In this document: piece by piece, positions 1-9,978 of the stretch
Layout: each line of letters starts with the position of its first letter
Position numbering within the stretch: the first letter of the stretch is position 1
Notes under the pieces: model-generated
Told to the model about the DNA's origin: nothing
The model's database searches: none
Seen by the model: the letters and a program-made list of their open reading frames with translations, nothing else
Assembly: GCF_019175385.1 (NCBI RefSeq)
Contig: NC_083348.1
Coordinates: 46,398,950 to 46,462,949 of the forward strand
Source of the DNA: Lycium barbarum
Taxonomy: Eukaryota > Streptophyta > Magnoliopsida > Solanales > Solanaceae
Length of the DNA: 64,000 nucleotides
Direction: 5' to 3'
Program-made: the position numbers and the translations under genes

Positions 1-66
1 TATATGATGATATGATGAGATGATGATGTGTTATGACGGCCAGGAGGGCATAAGATGATTTGATTC

Positions 67-310
67 ACCGAGTCCCTCACTAGAGGGCCGGGTACGGTAT
101 GTATATGATATATGATGTTCACATGCCTGATTTTATCCACCGAGTCCCTGAATGGGTCGGGTACGATATGATTTCATTCACCGAGTCCCTCACTAGAGGG
201 CCGGGTACGGTATATATATATATATGTATATGCATATGCATGTATGATGATATGAAAGTATGATGACATGATCTTATCAAACGAGTCCCATAACGGGCCG
301 GGTACGCTAT
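67..310 (+). repeat. Hairpin repeat array in element A 5' LTR
   Basis: Four degenerate copies of a roughly 34-base unit are interspersed with AT-rich spacers. The unit reads CACCGAGTCCCTC-ACTA-GAGGGCCGGGTACG. CCCTC and GAGGG can pair into a short hairpin. Six related copies occur in the 3' LTR (6808-7190), and reverse-oriented relatives occur in elements E and J. Confidence 0.75.
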
Positions 311-426
311 GTGATAATGGTATGCATGATCATTGCTTTAAAGGCAAGAGTTTTGGTATTCTGGACATTGTATATGTTTCTGCACCCCTTATATCAGTTA
401 TGATTCTTTTACTGTGATTCTTGACT

Positions 427-495
427 TACATGCTCAGTACATATTCCGTACTGACCCCCTTTCTTCGGGGGCTGCGTTTCATGCCACGCAGGTAC
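427..495 (+). other. Conserved LTR box (GTAC / GGGGG hairpin box), A 5' LTR
   Basis: The segment reads from ACATGCTCAGTAC through ACTGACCCCCTTTCTTCGGGGGCTGCG to ATGCCACGCAGGTAC. CCCCC...GGGGG forms a stem, and CAGTAC/GTACTG a second one. The same box recurs at 25516, 32139 and, reversed, at 7973, 34693, 42571, 45171, 60228 and 60881, in LTRs that otherwise differ. No function is known to me. Confidence 0.75.
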
Positions 496-896
496 ACCCA
501 GATGAATAGAACTCATTATAGAGGATGTTCCAGCCAACTTGGCAAGATCCATTTGCTCCTGGAGTGTTGCCGGGTCAGAGTATTATGCTATGATGTCTTG
601 TTCGGAGTTAGAGACTTTGATGACAGAGTCGTGGGTATAGCATGTCAGTTCTGTAAGCGGCTCCATCAGCCGATGTGTCATTTTATGTTATGATATGAAT
701 TCCATACGATTACAGATTTTGTTTGATTTGAGAACAACGAAAAAGAATATTTCTGAAAGTTGTACTATGTATTTCATCCTTATTTGATTTAAAAGTCCAA
801 AAAGATTATGTGTGCACTAAGGGTCAGAGGGTTCGCTCGGCCCTAAATAAGGGTCGGGTGCCCATCACACCCTAGGGAGATTAGGGTGTGACAAAG

Positions 897-908
897 TGGT
901 ATCAGAGC
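897..908 (+). other. Primer-binding site, element A (tRNA-iMet)
   Basis: TGGTATCAGAGC lies three bases after the end of the 5' LTR. It is the classic plant complement of the 3' end of initiator-Met tRNA, which primes minus-strand DNA synthesis. It fixes the LTR end at 893 and the element's orientation. Confidence 0.95.
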
Positions 909-950
909 AGGTCGTCCTTGGGGTTGTCTGCAAATTCATGTCCAGTAGAG

Positions 951-992
951 TCCTGTTTATGGGTGTGAAGCCGGCCACATTTATAAACAGGA
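951..992 (+). promoter_or_regulatory. Leader stem-loop with palindromic loop (dimerisation-like), element A
   Basis: TCCTGTTTAT (951-960) pairs with ATAAACAGGA (983-992). Inside, TGTG and CACA pair and expose AAGCCGGC, whose GCCGGC (970-975) is self-complementary. C keeps GCCGGC, whereas E and G have GCGCGC on the same scaffold. The form and place, about 45 bases after the primer site, resemble a retroviral dimer-initiation hairpin; that function is inferred. Confidence 0.55.
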
Positions 993-1799
993 GGCTGCAA
1001 GGCATCTAGGGATTGTTGACCTTCTTTCTGTCTTAGATCGTGCGATAGAGCCAAGTCATAGAAAATGAGAATTCCTTATATAAGCCTTACATACGGCGGA
1101 AGAAGGTGAGTGGAGATATGGAAAGTCACAGGGGTAAGTATTGATATCGTGTTCTTTTACCTGAAATTAGAAGCTCTGGATGGCTGGAATGTGTCGTATA
1201 ACTGTATGCCCGTGAGGCATGGTTGGTGTTTGCTGCGTGCAGATTCTGAATAGTAAGAACTGTAAAAGAAGACTCTGCCAGAAATCATTCAAAACCAGGT
1301 CATTTAGTTTGGTACGCCTAACAAAAGGAAGTGCGGAAAGGAAATATCGTAAATAGGCAATACGTGGGAAGCGTTGTCTTGGAGGATTTACGGAATTGGC
1401 ATGGCATGAAGAATAATTGCGAGAAAGACGATTAGTAGTCTGAAGGATTAAAATGGATAACATTCGAGGTTTAGTAAGGAGCAAGGTCTGTTGGAGGATT
1501 CAGAGAAAGTCGATAATCAGTTTTGTTATAGATTATTATACAAGAATGGTGAGTGGGAATCCAAACAGGCTGATGCCCGAGTACTTATAAGTAATGGCGA
1601 CGAAGGTGTGTTCGCTACCATCGGGAATCTAGGAATTTAGGGCGAAGGGTAGTTATACACATAAGTGAAAGGTGAATATTGAGGATTGAAAAGGGGTAAA
1701 ATAGTAATTGTAAAGGGAAGGACGTGTTACGAAAATGTCTCGGAATCTGTAAGACTTTGACTTGCCCCAGATCATGTAATGAAGGTCATGTGGACAGGT

Positions 1800-1908
1800 G
1801 GACGCGATTACACCCGCATTAACGCACCGAATTTCGTCAGAGTTCCAAGGTTAAGCGTGTTGAGGTGAGAGAAATCTTAGGATGGGTGACCCCCTGGGAA
1901 ATTCAGAC
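1800..1908 (+). pseudogene. 5S rRNA-like segment inside element A
   Basis: From GGACGCGATTAC to CCCCTGGGAA the segment aligns without large gaps to plant 5S rRNA over about 107 bases, roughly four in five identical by eye against remembered plant 5S. The best-kept parts are GTTAAGCGTG (box A-like) and TAGGATGGGTGACC with CCTGGGAA (box C region, where TFIIIA binds in true 5S genes). It is about 0.9 kb after the primer site, not in the LTR. Element C has a homologous copy at 26865-26972. Confidence 0.8.
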
Positions 1909-4680
1909 GTAAGAGACAAATGAGAAGCTAGAGTAACCTAAAGGAAATTAGAGTATGCGGAGTGGTTAGAAACCTTAAAGAGGTCGCGTAGGACAAGGCG
2001 AGCTAGACCGGTAGGAAAAAAAAAAGAGGGGGTGCATCACGGATCTAGAACTAGGATAAAGTTGAGTAGTGTTTGGAAGTATCTTGCAAGCGAGGGGTTA
2101 GAAAGTATATATATGAATGCGTATAATATTCCGTATACGGCTGTATTAATGGGTAGGTGCATCCCGACAACCGGCGTTGTGATGTATGGAAGGCATTAAT
2201 CGAACAGGGTAACAAAGTTCAAGGGACCAAACCAAAAATAAATGGTACAAAAGTTATAAAGTAAGCTGATAATATTTTTATTACATAGTAAGATTGGAAA
2301 GTCCCAATACGATGATATCCAGGAAAAGAAAGAAAGGGAATAAATGGAAGGTAAGGAGATCAAAATGTCAGAAAAAGTGAAAAGGGTAGGAAACAAGAGT
2401 GAGTAAGGCCTCCAAGAGAGACGACAGGCAGAGCACGAGACACGGGGCCACTCGGGTAAACAATTTGAAGGTAGGCGTGTAGAAAGGATTTAAGTGTGGT
2501 AGTATGGAACACAAAGAGGAAGGTGTGGGGTTAGAAACGAATTTCAATGAGTGGGACTAAGAGGATAGTGACTATGACGAGGAGTGAGAAGTAAGAGAAG
2601 GAATGGTTTGACCGTGCAAGGTTGCTAAGAGACTTAGCTCTCGAGAGGGATACAAAGGAATAAATGTGTGGCCATATTGGTATGGTTGCCTCAGATATGG
2701 GAAAGCTATTGATGTACTAGGATCTCCTTAAAAGGGGGGAAGAACGTATTGAACTTGAAAGGAATTATGATGCTCTCAAGCTCCAGAAGGGAAATTTATT
2801 AGTTCGGGGCCGGAGTTCGAAACATATCGGCATACCAGAAAGATATCAGAAAGAAGCAGAACCGAATGTGAATAACTTGGTAAGGCAATTTATGTGGTAA
2901 GTGCAATAGGGTCAATCAGAAAGAGTTACAGGTTAAGTATGCTTACCCCCCCCCCCCCCCCCCGAGGTTTATTCTATTTTATACGCACTGTTACGAATGA
3001 GAACAAGAAGTGGTACTCTATAAAGTTGATTATGATTGGGATATAATGAGAATGTAGCGAGAACTGTAATATATAGTAAGTAAAGTATAGCGAGGAAACG
3101 ACTAAAGAGGTGACATGTTCTATGTGAATAGAGAGTGAATGCAAGTGTGACACCAATAAGCGAGCCAAGAAGCAGTGGATAAGAAAGCTTATAAGACCTT
3201 GTTAGGAAAAGGATCAGCATAATAAGGATGAGAGGGAATGAGTAGGATAAGGGTTGGAAGAGAAGAATGGGTTGTATAGAAGTAATATATTTTGAAAGGC
3301 AAAGCGGTACTGCGTTAAGAATAAGGTTCCTTGTGCGAGGAACAAAGGATTAATTATAAAACGAAGTAAGTATGGGTATAGAAAAAAAAAAGAAGGGAAA
3401 CATGCGAAGTACACAAGTTAAGAAGTAGCCGTATTATGGGAAAAGGGGGATGCGCCTTCTACGGATACCCTATACTAAGACAGAACAAGTAAATTACCTA
3501 AAGGAATAAGCTGTAAAGAAACATGTGGCTATGAGTTGCGAGTTCCCTACATGATAATAAGGCGATAAAGTAAGGATATCATCAGTGACAAGTAAAGATA
3601 TGATTATGATTGTCGTTGAAATCAATGTTGAGTACAACACAAGGATAACAGATTATGATATACAAGGGGTCCTAGTTGCACATAATACTTAGATCCTTGA
3701 TAAGACAGATGACGGCTTAAGGAAAATGCATTTACGATTACTGTGAATCGATTACAGGAAAGAGAGAAATAACTTGAGATGGAAAGAAAAGGGGAAGGTG
3801 ACACTACCAGTGAATGCTGACTATTGAAGGATGGCATAAGTGACACTACATGAATGGTACAGACGGTTAGATATACCATTATTTTGAGCATCCCTATGGG
3901 ATGCAGTTGATAATTGGAGCGAAGGTAAACATTGACTCATAGTAAATGGTTGAGCTAAGAAAAATACAGCCTCATTTGGATTGCTACGTTGGCGGTACTG
4001 CTGAGCTACGCTACTGTAAGATGAGTATGTTAAGACGTCGCACGTGAATTACTGCAACTATAAATTTTGGGAAATGGAATGAATATGATGCAGTAAAAAT
4101 GGGAAATGGAATGAATGTGATGCAGAAAAAAAAATCGAGGAAAGGGGTACATGAATTCAAGATTGGAGGTGAGGCAATGGATTTGCGAAGGATATAAGTA
4201 AGACCCTAAAAGGGGGGAAGCAAGTAAGGAAAGCATAAGTGTAGAGATCGAAACGATGAGTCCCAAGATATGACACGTATAGACCCTAAGACAAAAGTAG
4301 GAGTTATATGAAAATGATATAGCTGTTATCATTATACATTTCAGTACGGACATCAAGTGAATCGATGAAAGGAATAGAGTGATTGAAGGGTGTCTTTTAA
4401 GATTTGACTGAAAATAATTCGTGAAGAGTAACAGGAATTGAACGATATTCCAATGAAGGGGGCAAAGATTGACGAGATATTGGAATAACTACGATGCTGA
4501 TTATGGTATGATCACCCAGTAAAGGGAGGCTACAAAACAGCACGAGCTGGACGACTAAATAATCAAGTCATAGAAAATAAACACCATAGTGTATCGATTA
4601 TGATCGCATTAAAGGAAGGACGATCCGATAATGGGATGTGTCCGAGAATGGGATTATGGACAGAGTACGAAATTGGTTTA

Positions 4681-4716
4681 AACATTCGAGAACGAATGTT
4701 CCAAAGGGGGGAAGGA
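4681..4716 (+). other. Palindrome plus polypurine tract, element A
   Basis: AACATTCG-AGAA-CGAATGTT (4681-4700) is an 8-bp inverted repeat followed directly by the polypurine tract AAAGGGGGGAAGGA (4703-4716) and the 3' LTR. The tract would prime plus-strand synthesis. The same palindrome precedes the tract in C, E and G and, weaker, in B. Confidence 0.85.
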
Positions 4717-7710
4717 TGTTATACCCCGCATTTTCAGAGCCTGAGCGTGACACTTGCTTCCTTAGACATTGAAAATCACGTTGTTACTACATAATTTAAA
4801 CTCACATTGATAGTATTATATTTTGTATTTTTGCACGTCGGATTAGTCATAAGCGGAGGTGGGGCCCACACATCGAGATTTTTTTTGGAACACGTGAAAG
4901 GTAATATGAACCACATATGTGAAGTTAAACACAACTCAAGAAGAACCCATGAGCCAAATCAAAGTGGAAACCCTCCAAACAAATATTTTTAAGTTACGTT
5001 TTTGGGTGATCTGACTTTGGGAGGCCATAACCCCATCATTGTTTGGGAATTTGGGAAAGCTCCCAGAATTAAAGTTGTAGATAATTGAATTAGATTTCCA
5101 ACCATAGGTCGTGGGTCCACAGGTGACGTCGGGATAAGGAGATATGGACTTTTTAAGGCAGAAAGGTCAGTGGGCTAGGTCCAATCCGGGTTAGGCCCAT
5201 GACCCATGCCTATTTAAATGAGATTTCAGCCCTTTCTCCTCATTTTTCGGACCAAAACACCCAGAAAATTCTGGAGAGAGAGAGAGAGAGAGAGAAAAAG
5301 AGTCTTGGAGAAGAAAAACCAATTTTGATCGAAATCGGAGCCCCGAATCCCGAAGATCATGAAGAGAAAAGTGTTGTACGTCGCGTTGTCTTCCATTTCA
5401 ACTAAAAATCAACCAAAAATAAGAGGGTGGACTTTGTGGCTTCACCCTTGAGGTAAGATTAAGGTTCCTTTTCATTGCTAGCATGTTTATTTAGAGTTTT
5501 AACGAACTAGAATGGAGAAAATAGTATGATAAATTCGTTTATCGGTGTGGTTGGATTATGGTTTGAGGCATGAGGAGAATTTTGGATAAAATGTATATTT
5601 ATGTATTTATCTTGTAGGATGTAAGTATTGATGTTATTGGTATTAACTTCGACGTCTTTGCGGAAATAAAATTATGAAATAGCTATATCGCAAATTTGGT
5701 TGGTTGAGAAATCTAGAAAACAGTGTGCGGGCTATTTTATGGCATACGTCGGTATTAGAACTGATGTTAATATTATTGGTATTGTTGTTGATGTTGTTGT
5801 TTGTTGAGTTGGAATCTCGGGCTAGGCATATAAACAAGGGAGATGCTGCCCGATTTTCGGTAGAATATAAAAGAGTTTAAATTGAAACTTGGGATTGTAT
5901 GTGACTAAATTGAATGTAAATGAAATGTCGTCGTATTATGTAAAAGGAGTTACTAACGTTAGAATGCGCTTTGAATTAATTGTTGAAGTTGTTAGTGTGG
6001 TTGTTCGTATTGTTGTTGATAATTTGGCCGAGTTGAATTCTCGGATCGTTGTTGATAATTTGGCCGAGTTGGATTCTCGGGGTTGGTTGTATTTACAGGG
6101 GAAATGCTGCTGAAATTTCTGTAAATGAAGTGCTAGTTTAGGATTGGACTTCTAAGTATCTATAGCTAATGTTGGTATCTATTAATATTGTTGTAGATCT
6201 TGCGAAAGCCAAAGACTTAAGTTCCGATTAGCTTAGGAAGCGGGCAAGGTATGTAAGGCTTACCCTTTCTTTCTTTTGGCATGATCCTTATGAAACGAGC
6301 ATATGACGTATATGTATGATTTCAAAGAAATTCCTATTCTTAGAGCCACTAGGATGTATAATATTCTTGACTTCCATAAGCTATTTCATATGGTTTTGAT
6401 GCGTATCCATGAGGTCCGAAGATCTATTTGATATGTTTCCGAATAGCATTTGAAAGATAATTGATATGACTAATGTCTTGATTTTCAAATGATAGTACGT
6501 TTGATTATTCCATTGAGTCCTTGATATATTTTGATACGTACATATAGTTCCAAAAGCTCTGTTTCATTTGATCCGTAACGATATTCGAAAGGTACCTAAC
6601 ACGATTGTTGCTTTGATTTTCCAAAAATGGCTTCTAAAACGTTCGTAGAAAGTTCTGTACTAAAACGTCCATAACTTTTTCATACTAACTCGGATTGACT
6701 CGAAACGTGTTTATGATCCTTAAGTGTCGATTTGCGTACCTATCTATCGAGTCTTGATTTGTATGCATATAGTTTCTCACTACTCTGCTCGTGCACGCCT
6801 CAATATGTCTTTCACCGAGTCCCGGGTCGGGTATGTTATCGTGCGCACTCCACTGCATTGTTCACAGAGTCCCTCATTAGAGGGCCGGGTACGGTATATG
6901 TATATGATGATATGATGAGATGATGATGTGTTATGGCGGCCAGGAGGGCATATGATGATTTGATTCACCGAGTCCCTCACTAGAGGGCCGGGTACGTTAT
7001 GTATATGATATATGATGTTCACATGCATGATTTTATCCACCGAGTCCCTGAATGGGCCGGGTACGATATGATTTCATTCACCGAGTCCCTCACTAGAGGG
7101 CTATATATGTATATGCATATGCATGTATGATGATATGAAAGTATGATGACATGATCTTATCCACCGAGTCCCATAATGGGTCGGGTACGCTATGTGATAA
7201 TGGTATGCATGATCAATGCTTTAAAGGCAAGAGTTTTGGTATTCTAGACATTGTATATGTTTATGCACCCCTTATATCAGTTATGATTCTTTTACTGTGA
7301 TTCTTGACTTATATCCAGATGAATAGAAGCCATTATAGAGGATGTTCCAGCGAAGTTGGCAAGCTCCATTTGCTCCTGGAGTGTTGCTGGGTCAGAGTAT
7401 TATGCTATGATGTCTTGTTCAGAGTTAGAGACTTTGCAGACAGAGTCGTGGGTATATCATGTCAGTTCTGTAAGCGGCTCCATCAGCCGATGTGTCATTT
7501 TGTGTTATGATATGAATTCCACATGATTACAGATTTTGTTTGATTTGAGAACAATGAAAAAGAATATTTCCGAAAGTTGTACTATGTATTTCATTCTTAT
7601 TTGATTTAAAAGTCCAAAAAGATTATGTGTGCACTAAGGGTTAGAGGGTTCGCTCGGTCCTAAATAAGGGTTGGGTGCCTATCACACCCTAGGGAGATTA
7701 GGGTGTGACA
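4717..7710 (+). mobile_element. Element A, 3' LTR (complete)
   Basis: The LTR starts TGTTATACC after the polypurine tract and ends GTGTGACA (2,994 bp). Inside are a CCAAT/TATA promoter (5181-5220), a GA run (about 5272-5294), two splice-donor-like sites (AG|GTAAGA at 5453 and AG|GTATGT at 6249), the CCGAG...CTCGG box (6027-6127) and hairpin repeats (6808-7190). Compared with the 5' LTR it has lost about 70 bases, the whole GTAC/GGGGG box near 7312, and a smaller piece near 7101. Confidence 0.9.
5181..5220 (+). promoter_or_regulatory. Putative LTR promoter, element A
   Basis: CCAAT at 5181-5185 and TATTTAAA at 5211-5218 have promoter-like spacing. Transcription would start near 5245, just before the GA-rich stretch. 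The equivalent 5' LTR promoter lies outside the window. Confidence 0.5.
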
Positions 7711-7972
7711 GTACACCGCCCACAGTATCAAAATAGACATATACAAAGGGCCGGCAGGGCCACAAAATCGACACACTATGTACATGACCGTCTACGAGCC
7801 TCTAAGAAAAACATAACCGTATCATGGCCGGGACAGGGCCTCAGCCTACCCATCATGAATAAATACACAAAGGAAGACTCCAAATAGACCTGGCCACTTC
7901 GGACAAGAGGAGCTCACAAATCAGCTGATATCTGGTCCTGTCTACTAGGGAGGTCTGTTCGTCTGTCTATCT

Positions 7973-8046
7973 GTACCTGCAGGCATGAATGCAGCGCCCC
8001 TGATAAAAGGGACGTCAGTACGAAATAATAAACTGAGTATGTAAGG
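7973..8046 (-). other. Conserved LTR box in H
   Basis: This is the reverse-strand copy of the GTAC/hairpin box. It runs from TACCTGCAGGCATGAATGC through GCGCCCCTG...GGGACGTCAGTACG to ACTGAGTATGTAAGG. The stem has diverged in sequence from the CCCCC/GGGGG form but is still complementary. Confidence 0.65.
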
Positions 8047-8117
8047 CAATAGAATAATTGAAACTGAAAGCATAGTAATCCGGAGGCTAAGGAATGCCCT
8101 GAAGTAACTCACCTGAT

Positions 8118-8330
8118 CTGTCTCATATCAAATGCAATATAATAATATCATATATCTCACTGACCAAGTGGTCAGGCAACTGTAAAATCTCACTAACCAT
8201 AAGGCTAGGCAATAATGCCTCACTTGCCTGTCAGTCAGGAAATAATGTCTCACTGACCCGTAGGCTAGGCAATAATGTCTCACTGACCCATAAGCCAGGC
8301 AATACTGTCTCACTGGCCAAGTGGCCAGGC
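8118..8330. repeat. 30-bp tandem repeat array in LTR H
   Basis: Five to six imperfect copies of a 30-base unit are present (AATAATGTCTCACTGACC plus a variable 12 bases). Each copy can form a small hairpin, for example TGACCA-AG-TGGTCA near 8160. It occupies the LTR position where A and E carry CCCTC/GAGGG hairpins. Confidence 0.8.
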
Positions 8331-9775
8331 TAAAGAAAATATATATATATCATGTTGTATATAGAGTATCTACTGAAAAGCATGAAGGCACCAACATGTC
8401 TCTTTCTAAATCTTCTAATATCATGGAACTAAGGAGAGAATAGGAATCCCTCGGAAGACACAAAATAACACTCATAAAGTTGTACGCCTCTAAGACAAGC
8501 TTTAACCGATGGTTTCTCTTTATGAGTTTCGTTAAGCTCTTACTATATGCGAAATCATGCCAAGAAAGAAAGGATACCCATTAGATACCTCGAGTCGCCA
8601 ATACAAAGCAATAACAAACTCGTCTCAACTAGTACGCCAATCCTGTAGCAAAGGAATACATATATAAACTTAAACAACACTAGTATATCGCCTATATCAA
8701 ATGATAAATCGATTCTAAAATGAAATAGAAAACATTTCCACTACTCTTCTACAACCACGATTCATCTAAAAACACAAAAACAACCATAGCCTTTTGTAAT
8801 CTCTTTTGAACTCAAATCATCCACAAAACAAAGATATACATAATTAGCCCAATATTTGCTTATATACAAGGATGATATACACTTCCTTTCTTCATTTTCA
8901 TAGGCATCACCACAACAACACAACAACAACATCAAACACCATTTATATGCAAAGAAACTAACTCAACAATACCACAAAAATATAATTCATAACAACCCAT
9001 AAGTCCAATGCAAGTTCTAACACAACTTGGGTTCTCCTCTCACAATATCAACTTCCAACAAGTAGAATAATGATCACACAATCCTCAAGAACATATAGAA
9101 AGGATATAATCTGACCTTAATGCACAAGAACAAGTCCCAACTTTGGACTACTTTAACACTAAGCAACCTTCCAACTCCAATACAAAATGATACTTGAACT
9201 TACGACAACACTAGAGAGCTTACAACAATTGAACCACCTTGATTCGCTTGGGTTAGGCTTCAATTTGACATGAGACCTTTGGGAAAGGGTTTAGAGAGTA
9301 AAGGAGTGATGGTGGATGAAAAAATGGCAAAACAAAAATAGGCTACAAATTATAAAGACCAAGGCTAAAATAGCAGACCTGAATCTGCGTTCGGGTCTGC
9401 GTCGCAAATGGCACCTGCGAATGCAGATCCCAACGCATTTCCAGGATATAAATCCCAAAAAAATTGGGTGTTAAATGCGGCCCCGTCTGTGAGGCATTCT
9501 GGGTTCTGCGTCGCAGACGCCTCCTTCAGCATATCGAATTTCGACGAAACGTATTCTCTACAATTCGTTTTACCTCTGATCCTTCCAACACATACTAAAC
9601 ATGAACATAAAATCTCTCATACTTAAGATGGAGATGTCTACTCTCATATAACCTTGAAGATAAACCCGCTCTCCAAGTCTATGACGACCAACTCACAACG
9701 AAACTTAACGTACAAAAGTACGAGGTATAACATCTTTGTTATGCCTAATCTTAAGAAAATCTCATAGCTATTAGT

Positions 9776-9978
9776 AAATTTGTAAAGGATAATGCTTTTC
9801 ACTTAACATTCACTGACACGGGTGTTGTTATTAAGGACAAGAGAACGGGAATCATCCAGGAAAAGAGGAATATAAGAAATGATTTGTTTGCCTTGGGAGG
9901 AAACTTACATGATGCGTTGACTGCTACAAAATTGAGAAGAATTCAGAAATAATCTGGCTTCAAAGACTAGGACATCCT
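9776..9978 (+). pseudogene. Ty1/Copia pol relic (upstream of integrase)
   Basis: The frame from 9776 reads KFVKDNAFHLTFTDTG and continues open to RRIQK near 9950. After a frameshift it reads IIWLQRLGHP, the W-x-x-R-L-G-H signature of the pre-integrase zinc domain of copia elements. The open run is about 58 codons and has no flanking LTRs of its own. It is cut at 9978/9979 by the Ogre-like LTR, and LTR H inserted just upstream. The type call rests mainly on the LGHP motif. Confidence 0.6.

Larger units (their letters stand above)
1..893 (+). mobile_element. Element A, 5' LTR (3' portion only)
   Basis: This is the downstream end of an LTR whose start lies outside the window. Base 1 aligns with 6901 of the 3' LTR, and both copies end GTGTGACA. 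The LTR ends in CA at 893 and is followed at once by an initiator-Met primer site, so it is the 5' LTR. It holds CCGAGTCCCTC-type hairpin repeats (about 67-310), the conserved GTAC/GGGGG box (427-495) and a run of LTR-end sequence. By eye it differs from the 3' LTR by a few percent, and the 3' copy lacks the box. Confidence 0.9.
894..4716 (+). mobile_element. Element A interior, non-coding (LARD-like)
   Basis: This 3.8-kb stretch between primer site and polypurine tract has no recognisable gag, protease, RT, RNase H or integrase and no long sense ORF. The sense strand is strongly purine-rich. It aligns by eye with the interiors of C (same strand) and E (opposite strand): small antisense frames around 2974-3168 and 3622-3891 match E at 40230-40424 and 39210-39473. 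It holds a leader stem-loop (951-992), a 5S rRNA-like segment (1800-1908), an 18-C run (2946-2963) and polypurine tracts at 2730-2743 and 4208-4220. Movement would need proteins from elsewhere. Confidence 0.8.
7711..9732 (-). mobile_element. LTR H, truncated by insertion of element A
   Basis: This minus-oriented LTR relic starts (minus) TGTTATACC at 9732. It carries the conserved GTAC box (7973-8046), a 30-bp tandem repeat (about 8118-8330) and a degraded donor motif at 8588. No polypurine tract lies beyond 9732, so it is a 5' or solo LTR; its other end was displaced by element A. The host DNA beyond 9732 contains a copia relic. Confidence 0.7.

Noticed and set aside
421..693. A 90-codon frame kept open in the LTRs of A and C (also 25510-25782 and 32133-32405).
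   Set aside because: Between A and C about 21 of 90 residues differ and few changes look silent, as expected without selection on protein. The frame spans the conserved hairpin box, which explains its similarity.
897..908. tRNA-Met gene.
   Set aside because: Only the 12-base primer complement is present, with no cloverleaf around it.
1800..1908. Cassandra TRIM as the source of the 5S-like segment.
   Set aside because: Cassandra is short and has the 5S part within its LTRs. Here no small LTR pair flanks the segment, and the same arrangement is found in element C. Ancient capture from Cassandra cannot be excluded.
2196..4356. Several antisense frames of 60-110 codons in A, with matches in E.
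   Set aside because: They reflect the C/T-rich antisense strand and shared nucleotide ancestry; they are not conserved in length or start and show no domain.
8118..8330. CRISPR-like array of regular repeats.
   Set aside because: Repeats are directly adjacent without unique spacers, and this is a plant LTR.
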